Shown: positions 31,968-41,502 of the stretch, in pieces
Layout: every line of letters starts with the position of its first letter
How positions within the stretch are numbered: position 1 is the stretch's first letter
DNA from: Chara braunii
Lineage: Eukaryota > Streptophyta > Charophyceae > Charales > Characeae
Length of the DNA: 44,120 nt
Direction: 5' to 3'
NCBI GenBank assembly: GCA_003427395.1
Contig: BFEA01000527.1
Span: forward strand, 184,879 to 228,998
Notes under the pieces: generated by a model
Databases searched by the model: none
Seen by the model: the letters and a program-made list of their open reading frames with translations, nothing else
What the model was told of the DNA's origin: nothing
Translations under genes and position numbers: made by a program

Positions 31968-32888
31968 TCATACATCTGCTAAATACTTTTTAAAGATATC
32001 ATATGATAACAGAGATGTATTTAGTNTGTATACTCCCCTTCCNTGATCTGNTTTTTNTTNTAGAGACAGGAGGACTGAACACATTTTATGATCTGCNCCA
32101 GTCCATGGGCTTTGTGGGAAAATTGTTGCCCCTATGAGAGCTCTCTCTAGATCTTCTGACATGAGTATGAGGTCTATTCTAGATCTGGATTGAAGGCGAT
32201 TACCTTGATTTCGTATGCATGTGAATAATCTTTCTCGTGGGAAGATTCTCCGGTACGAGTCAAACAAACGTTCATTTTCGCACAAGGTTTGTATAATGTT
32301 CTCGTCCTCTTCTATATAAGGAGGACATGGAGAGGGGATCTTCCAACGATCCAACCATCTATCCGGAGCTGCATTGAAGTCCCCTGCCATAACTAAAGGG
32401 ATCCCTTCCGGTATCTGGCTTCTTATATCTTGAAAAAACCTGATTCTATCTTCAATTTCATTTGGTCCATATACATTAATCACACATATAACATCAGGTT
32501 CAATCATAAAGATGGCAGATATCCATCGACCCTGCTCTTTATCTGGCACCCATTGGACTACTTGAGCTCTAGAGTCTGGTGGTATCCAAATGACTGTACC
32601 TGCTGACCCGTTTCTTGAGGTCGGTGCACTAAGCTTATCGAACGGCCATATCGTGCTGTGAGCCGTGATATGAATGAGAGAGTTGGTGAGATGTGTTTCC
32701 TGTATGCATAAGATGTCAGGCCACGATCTACCTCCCACGCCTTTCAATTGTTCCAATCTAGTTTTTCTTTTTATCGCGTCTGTCGTAGCAAGGTCATTTA
32801 CATTTAATAATCTGAGATCCAAGTCTGTTGTTTTGATTGCACGCTGCCAGAATGAGTTCTTTCCGTAATAAGCTTGTATTGCGTCCAT
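31968..32888 (-). pseudogene. LINE copy B AP-like endonuclease (ORF2 N-terminus)
   Basis: A 306-codon minus-strand frame that starts MDAIQAYYG. APE motifs are SWPDILCIQETHL (catalytic Glu), VICVINVYGPN, LVMAGDFNAAPD (Asp and Asn), SRIDLILMS and ADHKM near the C-terminus (catalytic His). This exonuclease-endonuclease-phosphatase domain nicks target DNA for target-primed reverse transcription. Several N bases at 32025-32097 fall around the last motif. The frame is otherwise open, and all the expected catalytic residues are visible. ORF1 ends about 45 bp upstream. Confidence 0.92.
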
Positions 32889-32932
32889 CTTTACCTCATC
32901 TTATTATAAAAGAACCACCTTCTTTAGTGTTT

Positions 32933-35900
32933 TTAGAGACGGATCCAAGAACCGTTGTCCAAATCCACAACAGTCTGTAGGATGTCTCTTCGCAGTAAAA
33001 TGCCGAGAAAGGCAATAATGTCTGAGGCCGACCACACCACATTTGCTTTAATCTTAAGACTATGTAAATCAAGCAAAGCTGCGTGGGAAAACCATCTCAA
33101 CCCTGCCTCTTTCTGTTCCTCGAAGCGAACAAACGTGTCCCTTTTCGCCATATGAGCCTTGTCACCTGTTTCTGTAAGGGTTGCTTGTGGTCCAGGATAA
33201 TAGTGTTCTAACAGGAAATCACGCATATCCCGTTTGAACGTACGATCCCCAACACTTTGGTATTCGATATATGTTGACCATCCTCTCAGAGTGACAACCC
33301 CATATTGGTCTTGACCTATTGGTGAGAGACCCACCTCCCATTTCCCTCCTTTTTTCCTTACTGGCATGATGAGGTTGCTCTTAGGAGGTTGAGGTCTTCT
33401 CATCTCTCCTCTTTCCAGCACATTCCTCATTTTTTGCCTTTTGCCTGCCTCTTGTTTTGTCAGTCTAGAAGAGGAGTGTGACTCATCATTATGGATTATC
33501 CTTGGACTCGCATCCATGTGAGCTTGTTGTATAGACGTTTGAACGTCATGAGTTGATTGCGAAGTCATCATATTTTTTTTTTCTTTATTTGTTATGACTT
33601 CCTTGAGGGTGTCTTCTTTTTGCACTCCCCCCTCCTCAGATTGTTCTTGTGCAGACGTCTCTTGGTAAATCATTAGGGGGTAGGCAGGTGCTCTCAACCT
33701 CCATGTTGTTAGTGTTGATTGTGATATCATTCGTTGCTATTACTTGTGATAATATTATATGTCCATTAGTATCTCCCTCTATTACTTGCCTTGGAACTTC
33801 CACTTGGCTGTCAGTAAGGGAGGGAGACTGAAGAGCCGCCTGACCATTATTGTCCACATAGATTATACTACCTTGTATTTCTTTTCTGTTATCTCCCTCG
33901 ATGGCAAGCTGTCCCTCAGAACTTGTTTCTAAAGATCCCTTATATTGCGGTTGAGAGGGCACCAAAACTGTTGTCATTTCTATGCTCTTTTCCTCCTTAC
34001 TTTCCTCTGGTGGAGGAGTGGGAGGTTGAAACATGTCCATTATTGCCTTGAACATATGATGACTGACTATTGTTCATCCAGCTCCTTGTGGGAGTCCATC
34101 GGTCAATACCTGTTTCAAGGAAGGACTGACATTCATTAAGTTAATATTTTGTACATAGGAGGCGTCCCAGAACTCAGTAGTGACTTCCCCATATTTTTCT
34201 TTTAGTTGTTGGCGAAATCATTCCGCCAGCTGTATCATTTTGTGTTCCACCGTGATGAGTTTTTCGTCTCCTGAAGGGGGAACCTCGGTCATAGGACAAT
34301 CTTCTACGGGCTGTTCTGAGTCAATGTCCATAGGCGCAGGCCCAAAGCTTCACTAAAAAGATCCTGCTGGAGGTCCCCCTCCTGCTTTTGAGATTGTGTT
34401 GTTTCCACAGACTGTGATGCCTGCGACGCTCCCCCTTTTGTACCTAACTTGGGCCTCCATTGTTGCTGATGATGAGGTCTTCCTCTTATTATTATTTTTT
34501 TCTTTTTCTTTCCACTTCTCCTTGAGAGGGGTAGATCTATTGAGGTTTCTTATTCATTGTCCAATTCTTGTTCCATTTCCAGATCTTTATCTTGCTGATT
34601 TTCATCCTTTTGACCCTTCGTGGACTGAGGTGGCAAATACTTGTGGTTCATGATGGACTCAGCTTAATTTACATATTTTTGTGGATCTGGTTCTGGTGTA
34701 GATGATGCATTTTTTTCTTCTTTTTCCTGATCCGATTTAGCTGAAGCTGTCATCTTTGACAAACTTGGTAAGGACTGATACTTAGAGGGTGAAGGGGAGG
34801 AGGTTGAGGTGTTTTTGTTTACTACCCTGTCTACTGATTTCGGAGGAGTCCAACTGTCTGGGGGCTTTGAATGCCAATTTGGATCCCCCTCTTTTTTCCA
34901 TGTCCATCCTTTTGATTTTGCCCCTCGATGTATACCCATCCCTCGGGTCCCTGATCCACGGTCCTCCACAAATTACTTTTAAAAGGATCTCTGATCAACC
35001 TCCCTGTCGCCCTCTGTCTCCGTGTTGGGTTTTGTTCACATGTCTGATCTGTATTGAGGTGACCGTAGGCTTTGCATCGGAAGCACCACGAACAATGTTT
35101 GTGTACTGTGTGAATGTGAAATTTCTTCCCCCCTACTCTATAAGGAATGACATCGTCCATGTTGAAAGGCAGATTTAAGGGATGATTAATAGCTAACATT
35201 AGGTAGTCATCCCTTCTTGCTGCAAAAGCTGGGAGGGGATCGATGAAGTCCACAATATCATGGATCTCCCCAAAATTATGAATAAATGCGGCTTGAATTT
35301 CTATTGGGATATGACGGAATTCCACCCAATAGAAATCTTCCATCATCTGACAACGCCGCTCATCCGGGCCCTGTTTTTGAGGGGCCCATGGATATATCCG
35401 AACTTCTGATCGATCGCACCTCAGCTTTCTCCATCCATCAATTATTCTTTTGTCCCCTTCATGAAAACTAAGGATGGTAAAAACTGTCGATGAAACAGGC
35501 TGTATAAGGAAGTCTTCTTGAGCAGCTTCTAGACTTCCTTTGAAGAACGTCAGTCTTCTACTTACCCATTTGATTTTCTCATTGACTTATTTGAATGTTG
35601 CATCATCATGAAATACCCAATTATTTGCATGTCGTTGATAAACTGCGTCTCGTTCTGCTAACATTTGGGGTGGGTAAGCTTTCACCATCGTCTTCTTTCC
35701 CCCGCTATCTACCACCCTGTTTTCTGATGGGCTTATAAATTTAGATAAAAAAAAGTTCTTGCTAAGGACAAATTAGACAGGGGGATTTGAAGGGGTGAGG
35801 CATGTTGATTTGTTCTTTTTTTTTCTAGTGTTTTATTATGAAAAGGACCTTTTGTCTTTTCAACCCATGAAGAAGGAGATCCCCTCATACTGGTATTTTG

Positions 35901-36626
35901 CAATATAGAGGAAAGTAGTTGGGAGCCAGTCCTTTTATCTGATGAGGGTAGGTGCTCTTTTCCTATTACCATCTTACCCTGGCTTTTGGCCCCCTCATCA
36001 CTGATTCTTCTCTCTTTGGCCATATATCCATTTTCCCCTTCTACCCCCACTTCCTCTTCTTCCCCCTCTTCCCTATCCCTTTTCCCTTCACTTCCTTTTC
36101 CTTTCCTTTCTCCCTTGCTCCACCCCACTGCCTCCTGTAGTGAAGGAAAACACCGATCATACTGGGATAGCATCGATCTTTGCAGATTTGTATTAGAAAG
36201 AGTTAGGGAGTTGTGACCTTGTGAATCGATTTCCAGTGTATGTATCATACTGTTTGTCCCCTTCGTAATCGTATGATTAGTTTCAACCCTTCCTCTCTCC
36301 TCCCCATACAATGGATCAATCACCATGGTCTGGGATTGGTGATTATTGCTCTCCCCACCACTCCCCACTTTCGAGGAGACAAAGAAGCCCATGGAAGAGC
36401 AGTTGATCTGTTGCTTTGTGGCCAATGCAGAGTTGAGAGTGCTCTGAAATACTTTTTGTGAAGCCCGCTCTTCTTCTGTTAAGACTTCACCCTCTGAGGA
36501 GACCGGCATTGGCTGAATCGTTTTTGTCAATACAGTTTGTGTCTGTTTGCCTTGCATGACTTGTTTAATTGGTGTATGAAATTGCCTGGTTGCCATCTGT
36601 CGCATAGCCCCTCGAAACATCATCAT
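32933..36626 (-). pseudogene. LINE copy B ORF1, very long, with CCHC-type knuckle
   Basis: A series of minus-strand frames over 3.7 kb (~1,230 codons if joined). 35733-36626 is low-complexity, Ser/Thr/Gln- and Glu/Gly-rich. A T-run frameshift near 35740-35750 and a TAA near 35595 interrupt the next part. 34831-35346 has YWVEFRHIPIEIQAAFI and the knuckle CFRCKAYGHLNTDQTC (35038-35085, C-x2-C-x4-H-x6-C). 34664-34969, 33636-34055 and 32933-33730 are hydrophilic linkers ending in a C-terminal segment with VGLSPIGQDQYGVVTLRGW and FLLEHYYPGPQ. The domain before the knuckle resembles the DUF4283-type region of plant LINE ORF1. The protein would coat LINE RNA. Frame 34055-34660 is unclear. Confidence 0.75.
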
Positions 36627-36777
36627 TCAGTGCTGAGTAGACAATCTTTCTGATTAGTCATCATCTAGCTCTATTTCATGACCTCAATCACCTACTATGA
36701 CATCCTAAATCATCCAAAATGATCCTCAATCATCCCAAATTTTCATCAATTGTCAATCATCTATGTATTCCCATTAT

Positions 36778-37009
36778 AAGGGATGCTGGGCCCGATTCCC
36801 AACACGTGATGCTCCCCACGAATAGATTGGAGCTTTAAACCACTGGTACCTTTGCCGCTTGGAAAAATAGCGGGCCTCGGGTAGGCGTCTGACCTTTTCG
36901 GAGGCCGAAACGAAACGACGGCCACTGATCAGATTTATCAATGGCAGTTTTCCTTATTTTCCCACGCGGAAAAGGTTAAAAAAAAAAAACAAAACAAAAA
37001 AAAAAAAAA
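36778..37009 (+). mobile_element. Plus-strand retroposon 3' end with poly(A) abutting the gag break
   Basis: Block 2 (GGGATGCTGGGCCCGATTCCC, 36780) and CACGAATAGATTGGAGC are followed by ~140 bp with a GGCCTC/GAGGCC stem, then an A-rich tail of about 30 bp (36978-37009). Directly after it, at 37010, gypsy gag sequence resumes with the right copy of the 16-bp repeat. This is the 3' end of the insertion that split the gypsy element. Confidence 0.65.
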
Positions 37010-37753
37010 CGTGAGCTCGAACTTGCGGAACCATGAAATTGGGTCTGTCTTCGCCGAGTCGCAGAAGATCTCCTGCCCATCGAACTTTGGAGTGGTCTCG
37101 CGCGGCTCTGAGCTCAAGTGGTTGGCGGTAGTACAGATCTGTTGCTCCAACTATTGCGTTGCAGTTTGCTGTAACAGCACGCCGTCCTTGAGGGAGCCGG
37201 CGTCAATCTCCAATGCCTCGAGGCGATCAGAGGTGTTGGAAGAGCTGGCATCGGGGGCGGCGACGGGTCGCTGCTCCAGCTGCCGGAGGCAGCTGTGGAC
37301 TTGAGCCAACGCGCAGCTGTGGACTTGAGCCAATGCGCCGTCGGGGCTGTGGACGTCCTCCTGTTGTGTAATGCATGTTGCCAGGAGGTCTGTGAGATGG
37401 GAGAGGAGTAGAGCGATGTTGTGTTCACTCTCTTCCATCTTGCCATTCTCGGCCTCGGTCCGCCAATCCATTGCCAGTGTGCGCAAAGCTCGCTCTCCAC
37501 TGAATATCTTCTCGCGTCGTTGAATTCGTTCTTCATCGGCAACCTTTGTTGCTGCCTTGTCGTGCTGGCGCTGCTGTTCGATTGCCAACAGACGTGCCTT
37601 CTTGGGGTCCTCTGCCTTCTGCTTCATTGCGGCTGCTATTGCATCCGACCGTTGCTTAGCTTCGGTAATCAGAAGTAGCATCCGGTCCTGATAGGCCTCA
37701 TCCGTTTCCCCAGACTTCTGGTCCATGACGGCTGTTTGTGAGCGCAAAAGCAT
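37010..37753 (-). pseudogene. Gypsy gag, N-terminal part
   Basis: Minus-strand frame 37151-37753 (200 codons) begins MLLRSQTAVMDQKSG and is a helical, Gln/Glu/Lys-rich coiled coil (AKQRSDAIAAAMKQKAEDPK, RLLAIEQQRQHDKAATKV), with SDRLEALEIDAGSL near its end. A stop follows TATQ, and the next segment (37010-37150) continues with QICTTANHLS, PKFDGQEIF and ISWFRKFELT, the start of the Gag domain. At KFELT the sequence is cut by the poly(A) of the nested insertion. The continuation, TLQLHYIKEH, is at 25764-25814. The ALAQVHS segment is duplicated in tandem. Confidence 0.75.
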
Positions 37754-37822
37754 AGACCAGGCCGGGGGCGTGCTGACGTGGTACTCCCTGCTCTTGACGT
37801 GGCACTGCTGTCGGCTGATGTG

Positions 37823-37913
37823 GTGTGCTGACGTGTCCTGCTAACGTGTCCTGCTGACGTGGTCTGCTGACGGGTCCTGCTGACGTGGCCTGCTGACGTG
37901 GTCTGCTGATGTG
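37823..37913. repeat. 13-bp minisatellite with ACGTG cores, seven units
   Basis: Seven 13-bp units (37823, 37836, 37849, 37862, 37875, 37888, 37901) of the form KYCTGCTGACGTG. On the minus strand each gives CACGTCAGCAG. It lies just upstream of gypsy gag, in the transcribed leader. Confidence 0.9.
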
Positions 37914-37919
37914 GCAACT

Positions 37920-38668
37920 TACCAATGCCGCTGCAGGGGGTACCCGAAGACAGATAGAAAAGGTAAGGCGAGAGGGGGCAACAACATAGGTGGGGAGGGG
38001 TGGGTATGGGATAAATCACCCAGACAAGGAGCCACTAATCAAAAAAGAAAAGTTTGACTTCGCAATTTTTTTTTCTTTCGAGAAACATAAAAATCCCGAG
38101 TTTCAGTAGGTCTCCCAACTTTCCTTGAAGTGCAAAATTATCACTGAGAGAAAAAAATTTTGAACTTTAGACTGCCAATGATTATCAGGTAGTGAAAATC
38201 ATTGAACTGCGAATAAAAAAAAATTCGAAAAGAAATAACCAGTATTCGGACTTACTCAGATGAGAGTATTCGCAGTTTGAAAAATGGTACTGCAAGAGGG
38301 ATTTCCTGTACCGCTTTGAAAAACGGGTTTCAGAAAAAAATAATCCGAACTTCCAAATAACGGGAAATTGCAAACGGAAATCGAAATTTTCAAAAAAGAT
38401 ATTTCGACTTTCCGACAATGAAATTTCGAATTTTCAGAAGAAAAACGAAAACGGGAATTTCAGATGTTATGCGATTGCGATTTTTCACAACATAAATAGT
38501 GAGAAAAAAAAAATCCAAGAAAAGAAAAAAAAAATTGATTTTCGGCAGTGAGGTCAAAATCGTGATTTTGGGGCTAACTAGTGTGCTCTAATCAATCAAT
38601 CAAGACTAATCAGCTACCTAGTCCCCACACACGTGTCAGCTCACAGAGCTCAGGTTGTCCTGATTCAC
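37920..38668. other. Gypsy leader, AT-rich, noncoding
   Basis: A/T-rich DNA with AAATTTCGAA-type short motifs (38050-38560) between the PBS-like site and gag. No gene seen. Confidence 0.5.
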
Positions 38669-38671
38669 GTG

Positions 38672-38688
38672 CGTTGTTCCAATACCAA
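38672..38688 (-). other. Primer-binding site, degenerate tRNA-iMet type
   Basis: The minus strand next to the LTR reads TTGGTATTGGAACAACG. Nine of the first twelve bases from TGG match TGGTATCAGAGC, the complement of the initiator-Met tRNA 3' end used by many plant gypsy elements; the differences are all transitions. Confidence 0.6.
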
Positions 38689-38689
38689 C

Positions 38690-40060
38690 TGTTACATGCC
38701 CAGTATGGCGATGAACATAATAACCGAGGATCCGCAATGTGATAAAAAGGACTGAATTGACAATGCAGTGCAAGTGGAATCTCAACAAGCAATGTGCATT
38801 CCGATACATACAAAATGGTGCTTTATAGCGCAGGGAAGACTTTAGATACAAGTCCCGACCTGACCGGGACTGACCTCTACCACGTAGTGCAAGACAGCGC
38901 AGCAGAATGCTAGAATACCAATGACTAGCCCAATCAATGTTGCAACGCAGACCAGACATACATCATGCTCATCACAAGGTGTGAAGGGGCCTGGCGCTAT
39001 ACACAGGAAGGAGGCGCCAGGTCCAGACATACACAGACGAAGATGAGGGGATTAGACGAAGAAGAGGAAGGGGGAGATGGGAAAGTCGTCAACACCAAGT
39101 CTCGTTACAAGTCCCAAATAATCACTCTTAAAAATGTCTGAAGTCCAATGTCGAGTCTGGATCCAAATGTCACCAAGCTCTCTCTCTCTCTCTCTCTCGT
39201 AGTCTGCTGATGCAGTGAAGTCAGATAGCGAGAGGGTGAGAAGGAGATGGTGGACCGAGAAGAGGAAGAAGAAGAACTCTCTCTCTCTCATGTGCCAGGT
39301 ACTAACCTGTGAAGATGGCGCTGTGCTGCAAGTACCTCGAAGACGAAGCTGGAGCAATGGCGCTGCAGGTAAGTCTCCCTGGCCTCCGCCCAATCTCTCT
39401 CTCTCTAGTACTACTCTAGCTCCTATGGCGCCCAGCACTGAAGACTACTGCTAACGCTACTACTACTACTGCAGCGCTCCTCCTGAGTGCTGCTGCAGAA
39501 TCCTGAAGACTACCTCCTGCCTCCTGAACTGCACGTGAAGTGCCTGGGAAGTACCTAGGAACTACCTGCCTGCCTGCAGGGCGGGCCAGTCCTACATAGT
39601 GCTGGCCCGTCCAGGCGCTTTCCAGCAGGTGATGCTCCCCACCAATAGATGGAGCCTCCCCCTGGGTGCTAGTGGTGACTGCTCATATCAGCAGCACTAG
39701 CACAGGAGGCTGCTCTTGCCAATGTCGAAATGTGCCAGACCCTGGCGTTGAAGCTCAACCAGGGGTTGTCTTGAAAACAGGCCCGAAATGGCTTGTGCTA
39801 AAACCCTAGTTTGTTGCCTGAGTTTCAGGGTAGGTCGAACTGATGAGGGCCCGAAAATGGCCCTCAGTTTCAAGCTGAAAACACTCAGGGCTGGAAAGGC
39901 CCTGATTTAGCCTAAAACGACACAGGTCCTGTAAGCCCTTGTTTTCAGGCTTTCAGGCTGAAATGACACAGGGCCTGTAGGCCCTTGTTTTCAGGCTTTT
40001 GGCCTGAAAACGTCACGGGCTTGGAAATGGCCCGTGCAGCCGGTTGCGCAACATGTAACA
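38690..40060 (-). repeat. 5' LTR of the gypsy element
   Basis: About 1,371 bp, ends TGTTACATG and CATGTAACA. Highly similar to 19867-21150; the length difference is mostly one 95-bp insertion (39611-39705). A CT tract lies at 39177-39198. On the minus strand the PBS-like site follows, which makes this the 5' LTR. Confidence 0.88.
39611..39705 (+). mobile_element. 95-bp LINE 3' module inserted in the 5' LTR
   Basis: Absent from the 3' LTR (empty site near 20787-20791), which gives a filled/empty pair. Contains TTTCCAGCAGGTG, CCCCACCAATAGATGGAGCC and the stem-loop GTGCTAGTG/CACTAGCAC (39666-39703) with loop CTGCTCATATCAG. No A tail. It lies about 12 bp upstream, in LTR orientation, of the damaged TATA site. 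Confidence 0.8.
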
Positions 40061-40179
40061 TACTCTCAGAGCTCCAGTTTCTTTTGCAGATCCATTTCCC
40101 CCTGGTGAGCTTGCCCTTGTAGAGATACAATGTTTTGGCTTGGAGGGGAGTTTACAAATTCAAGACAATCTTATGAGGG

Positions 40180-40418
40180 GCAGTGGTAGCTAGAACTGAA
40201 TGTTATTCCTGGCGGTCCCTACGGGTCTGAAGAGGCAACTGCGGCTTCTCGGTTATCTGTGCTCATCCTTGAATGTTATCATGGGACGCTGGACCCAGTT
40301 TCCAGCACGTGATGCCCCCCACTAGTAGACCGGAGCCACCTATGAATATAGCTAGGGGTACATGCTCTTATCATTACCCCCAACTGTGTTTTATGGGTGT
40401 TTATTAAAAATAAAAAAA
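40180..40418 (+). mobile_element. LINE 3' end fragment G
   Basis: CTGGCGGTCCCTACGGG-type sequence and GAAGAGGCA (40211), block 2 (40279-40300), a stem-loop GGGGTA/TACCCC (40355-40380) with CATGCTCTTATCA loop, and an A-rich tail (40407-40418). A 5'-truncated LINE or a SINE using its 3' end; it lies just outside the gypsy 5' LTR. Confidence 0.7.
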
Positions 40419-40477
40419 AGAGGGTGGGTGGGTACAGCCCTGGGAGGGGGGGAAATAGTTTGCATTAGTAGTTATCT

Positions 40478-40742
40478 GGCGCCTGACTCAGGGCGAAGAG
40501 GTTCTCCCCTTTCAGTGACCTGATCAGTGAATCCTCTGGAGTCCAGAGCATTCAATTCTGGCAGGCATTTCTCAGATACTTTCCTGATATCTTCCTGAAT
40601 CATTCTGTACATCGGACGCTGGACCCGTTTTCCGGCAGGTGACGTTCCCCACCAATAGATGGAGCCTCTCCCCAGGTGCTAGCGCTGTCTGCTTTACCAG
40701 CACCAGTAGCACTGGAGGGCGTGTTTTTGGTTATTAAAAAAA
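40478..40742 (+). mobile_element. LINE 3' end fragment H
   Basis: CTGGCGCCTGACTCAGGGC-GAAGAGG (40477-40502), block 2 (40618-40635), GATGGAGCC (40658), a stem-loop with CCAGGTGCT/AGCACTGG (40672-40715) and TCTGCTTTAC in the loop, and a short A tail (40737-40743). Confidence 0.65.
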
Positions 40743-40854
40743 ACGTTTTTAAGAGAGACGCCTTTTCGGCAGGGGAGGGGCTCTGCCTGACAGAGCAGAG
40801 CTGGAGGCCTTGCGGCCCCTGAATCTGAACTTCGACACTGGGTCCTATTGATGT

Positions 40855-41150
40855 GGCTCAGTGGTTAGGGCACCGGTTGGAAATGTGCATTGTGGTATGA
40901 GGTTGCGGGTTCAAAACTCAACTGCAACCTTGCGCATGGACACCGGCAGGGTGTTAGATTGATGCACGGCTGGACACACTCCCTTGGGCTGATGCATGGT
41001 ACTATTACAGACACTGCCTGCGCACCACCCAAGGGTTGTTCATGGTGTTGTATGTTGGTTCTGGGTTTGACATGGGTTGCTTGGGGGTGTTGGTCTTGGG
41101 TGTTCTGTTGATCTCCCCAGTCTGGCATATCACACGTTGGTGCCATTTCT
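40855..41150 (+). mobile_element. tRNA-derived SINE
   Basis: GTGGCTCAGTGGTTAGG (40852-40868, A box) and GGGTTCAAAACTC (40906-40918, B box) have SINE-like spacing. A GC-rich body with CACCCAAGGGTTG-type repeats continues to about 41100. The cloverleaf is not complete. Confidence 0.5.
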
Positions 41151-41159
41151 ACTAGCCTT

Positions 41160-41215
41160 TCATATGGTAGAGTCGTACAATTACATGTTTCAAGGTCACG
41201 AGTTCGAGCTGGTTC
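41160..41215 (+). repeat. tRNA-like SINE head fragment
   Basis: ATGGTAGAGTCGT and, 35 bp on, TTCAAGGTCACGAGTTCGAGC (B box GAGTTCGAGC). The TTCAAGGT...GTTCGAGC pattern is shared with the SINE at 19290. No body is recognisable before the foldback at 41255. Confidence 0.4.
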
Positions 41216-41254
41216 GGATCTTGGGGGGGTCCTTGTCCAGCTTAGGGTCTCGTT

Positions 41255-41375
41255 AGACACTCCTAAAAGAATCCTAAAATTTTTAGGATGAGTCCTAAAT
41301 GTTTTTTAGGATTTCGTGCGGCGTCGTTACACGCAATCCTAAAAATATTCTTTCAGGAATCATCCTAAAAGGTCT
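41255..41375. mobile_element. Foldback element with TCCTAAAA arms
   Basis: ATCCTAAAA/TTTTAGGAT motifs form nested inverted repeats. The arm TTTTAGGATGAGTCCTAAAT... (41281-41320) pairs with the reverse complement of 41332-41372, with GTGCGGCG...CGTTACACGC at the centre. No ORF. MITE-like. Confidence 0.6.
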
Positions 41376-41502
41376 CCCACGACCGTTTTTCATATGCGTA
41401 TACGCAGCCACGCCGCCGATGTCCGTCCATTCCTGGCTGGTGTCCGTGGTACATACTGCGGTGGCCCTTGGGGGGGTGAGGACGAGTCGATGAAAAACGC
41501 GG

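Larger units (their letters stand above)
27845..36640 (-). mobile_element. Nearly full-length L1-type LINE, copy B
   Basis: The minus strand carries, in order, a very long ORF1 (36624-32933) with a CCHC-type knuckle, ORF2 with an AP endonuclease (32888-31968) and RT (31534-30600), the post-RT region and zinc-binding domain (30400-28346), and a 3' UTR with an 80-bp tandem duplication, block 2, stem-loop and an A-rich tail (27851-27889). About 8.8 kb, the most complete element of the window. ORF2 begins about 45 bp after ORF1 ends. Frameshifts, stops and a few ambiguous bases make it inactive as assembled. Confidence 0.85.
19867..40060 (-). mobile_element. Ty3/gypsy chromovirus split by an 11.2-kb nested insertion
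   Basis: On the minus strand, in order: LTR 38690-40060, PBS-like site, leader, gag N-terminus (37010-37753), [insertion 25810-37009], gag C-terminus, protease, RT, RNase H, integrase with chromodomain, PPT (21151-21163) and LTR 19867-21150. The order integrase after RT plus a chromodomain defines a gypsy chromovirus. The two gag halves meet in the same codon neighbourhood (KFE[L/F]T-LQL) and share a 16-bp repeat at the break, which argues for one element split by an insertion. Against this, the 5 bp outside the LTRs (GTCCC and TACTC) do not match. All coding parts have frameshifts or stops; inactive. Confidence 0.72.
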
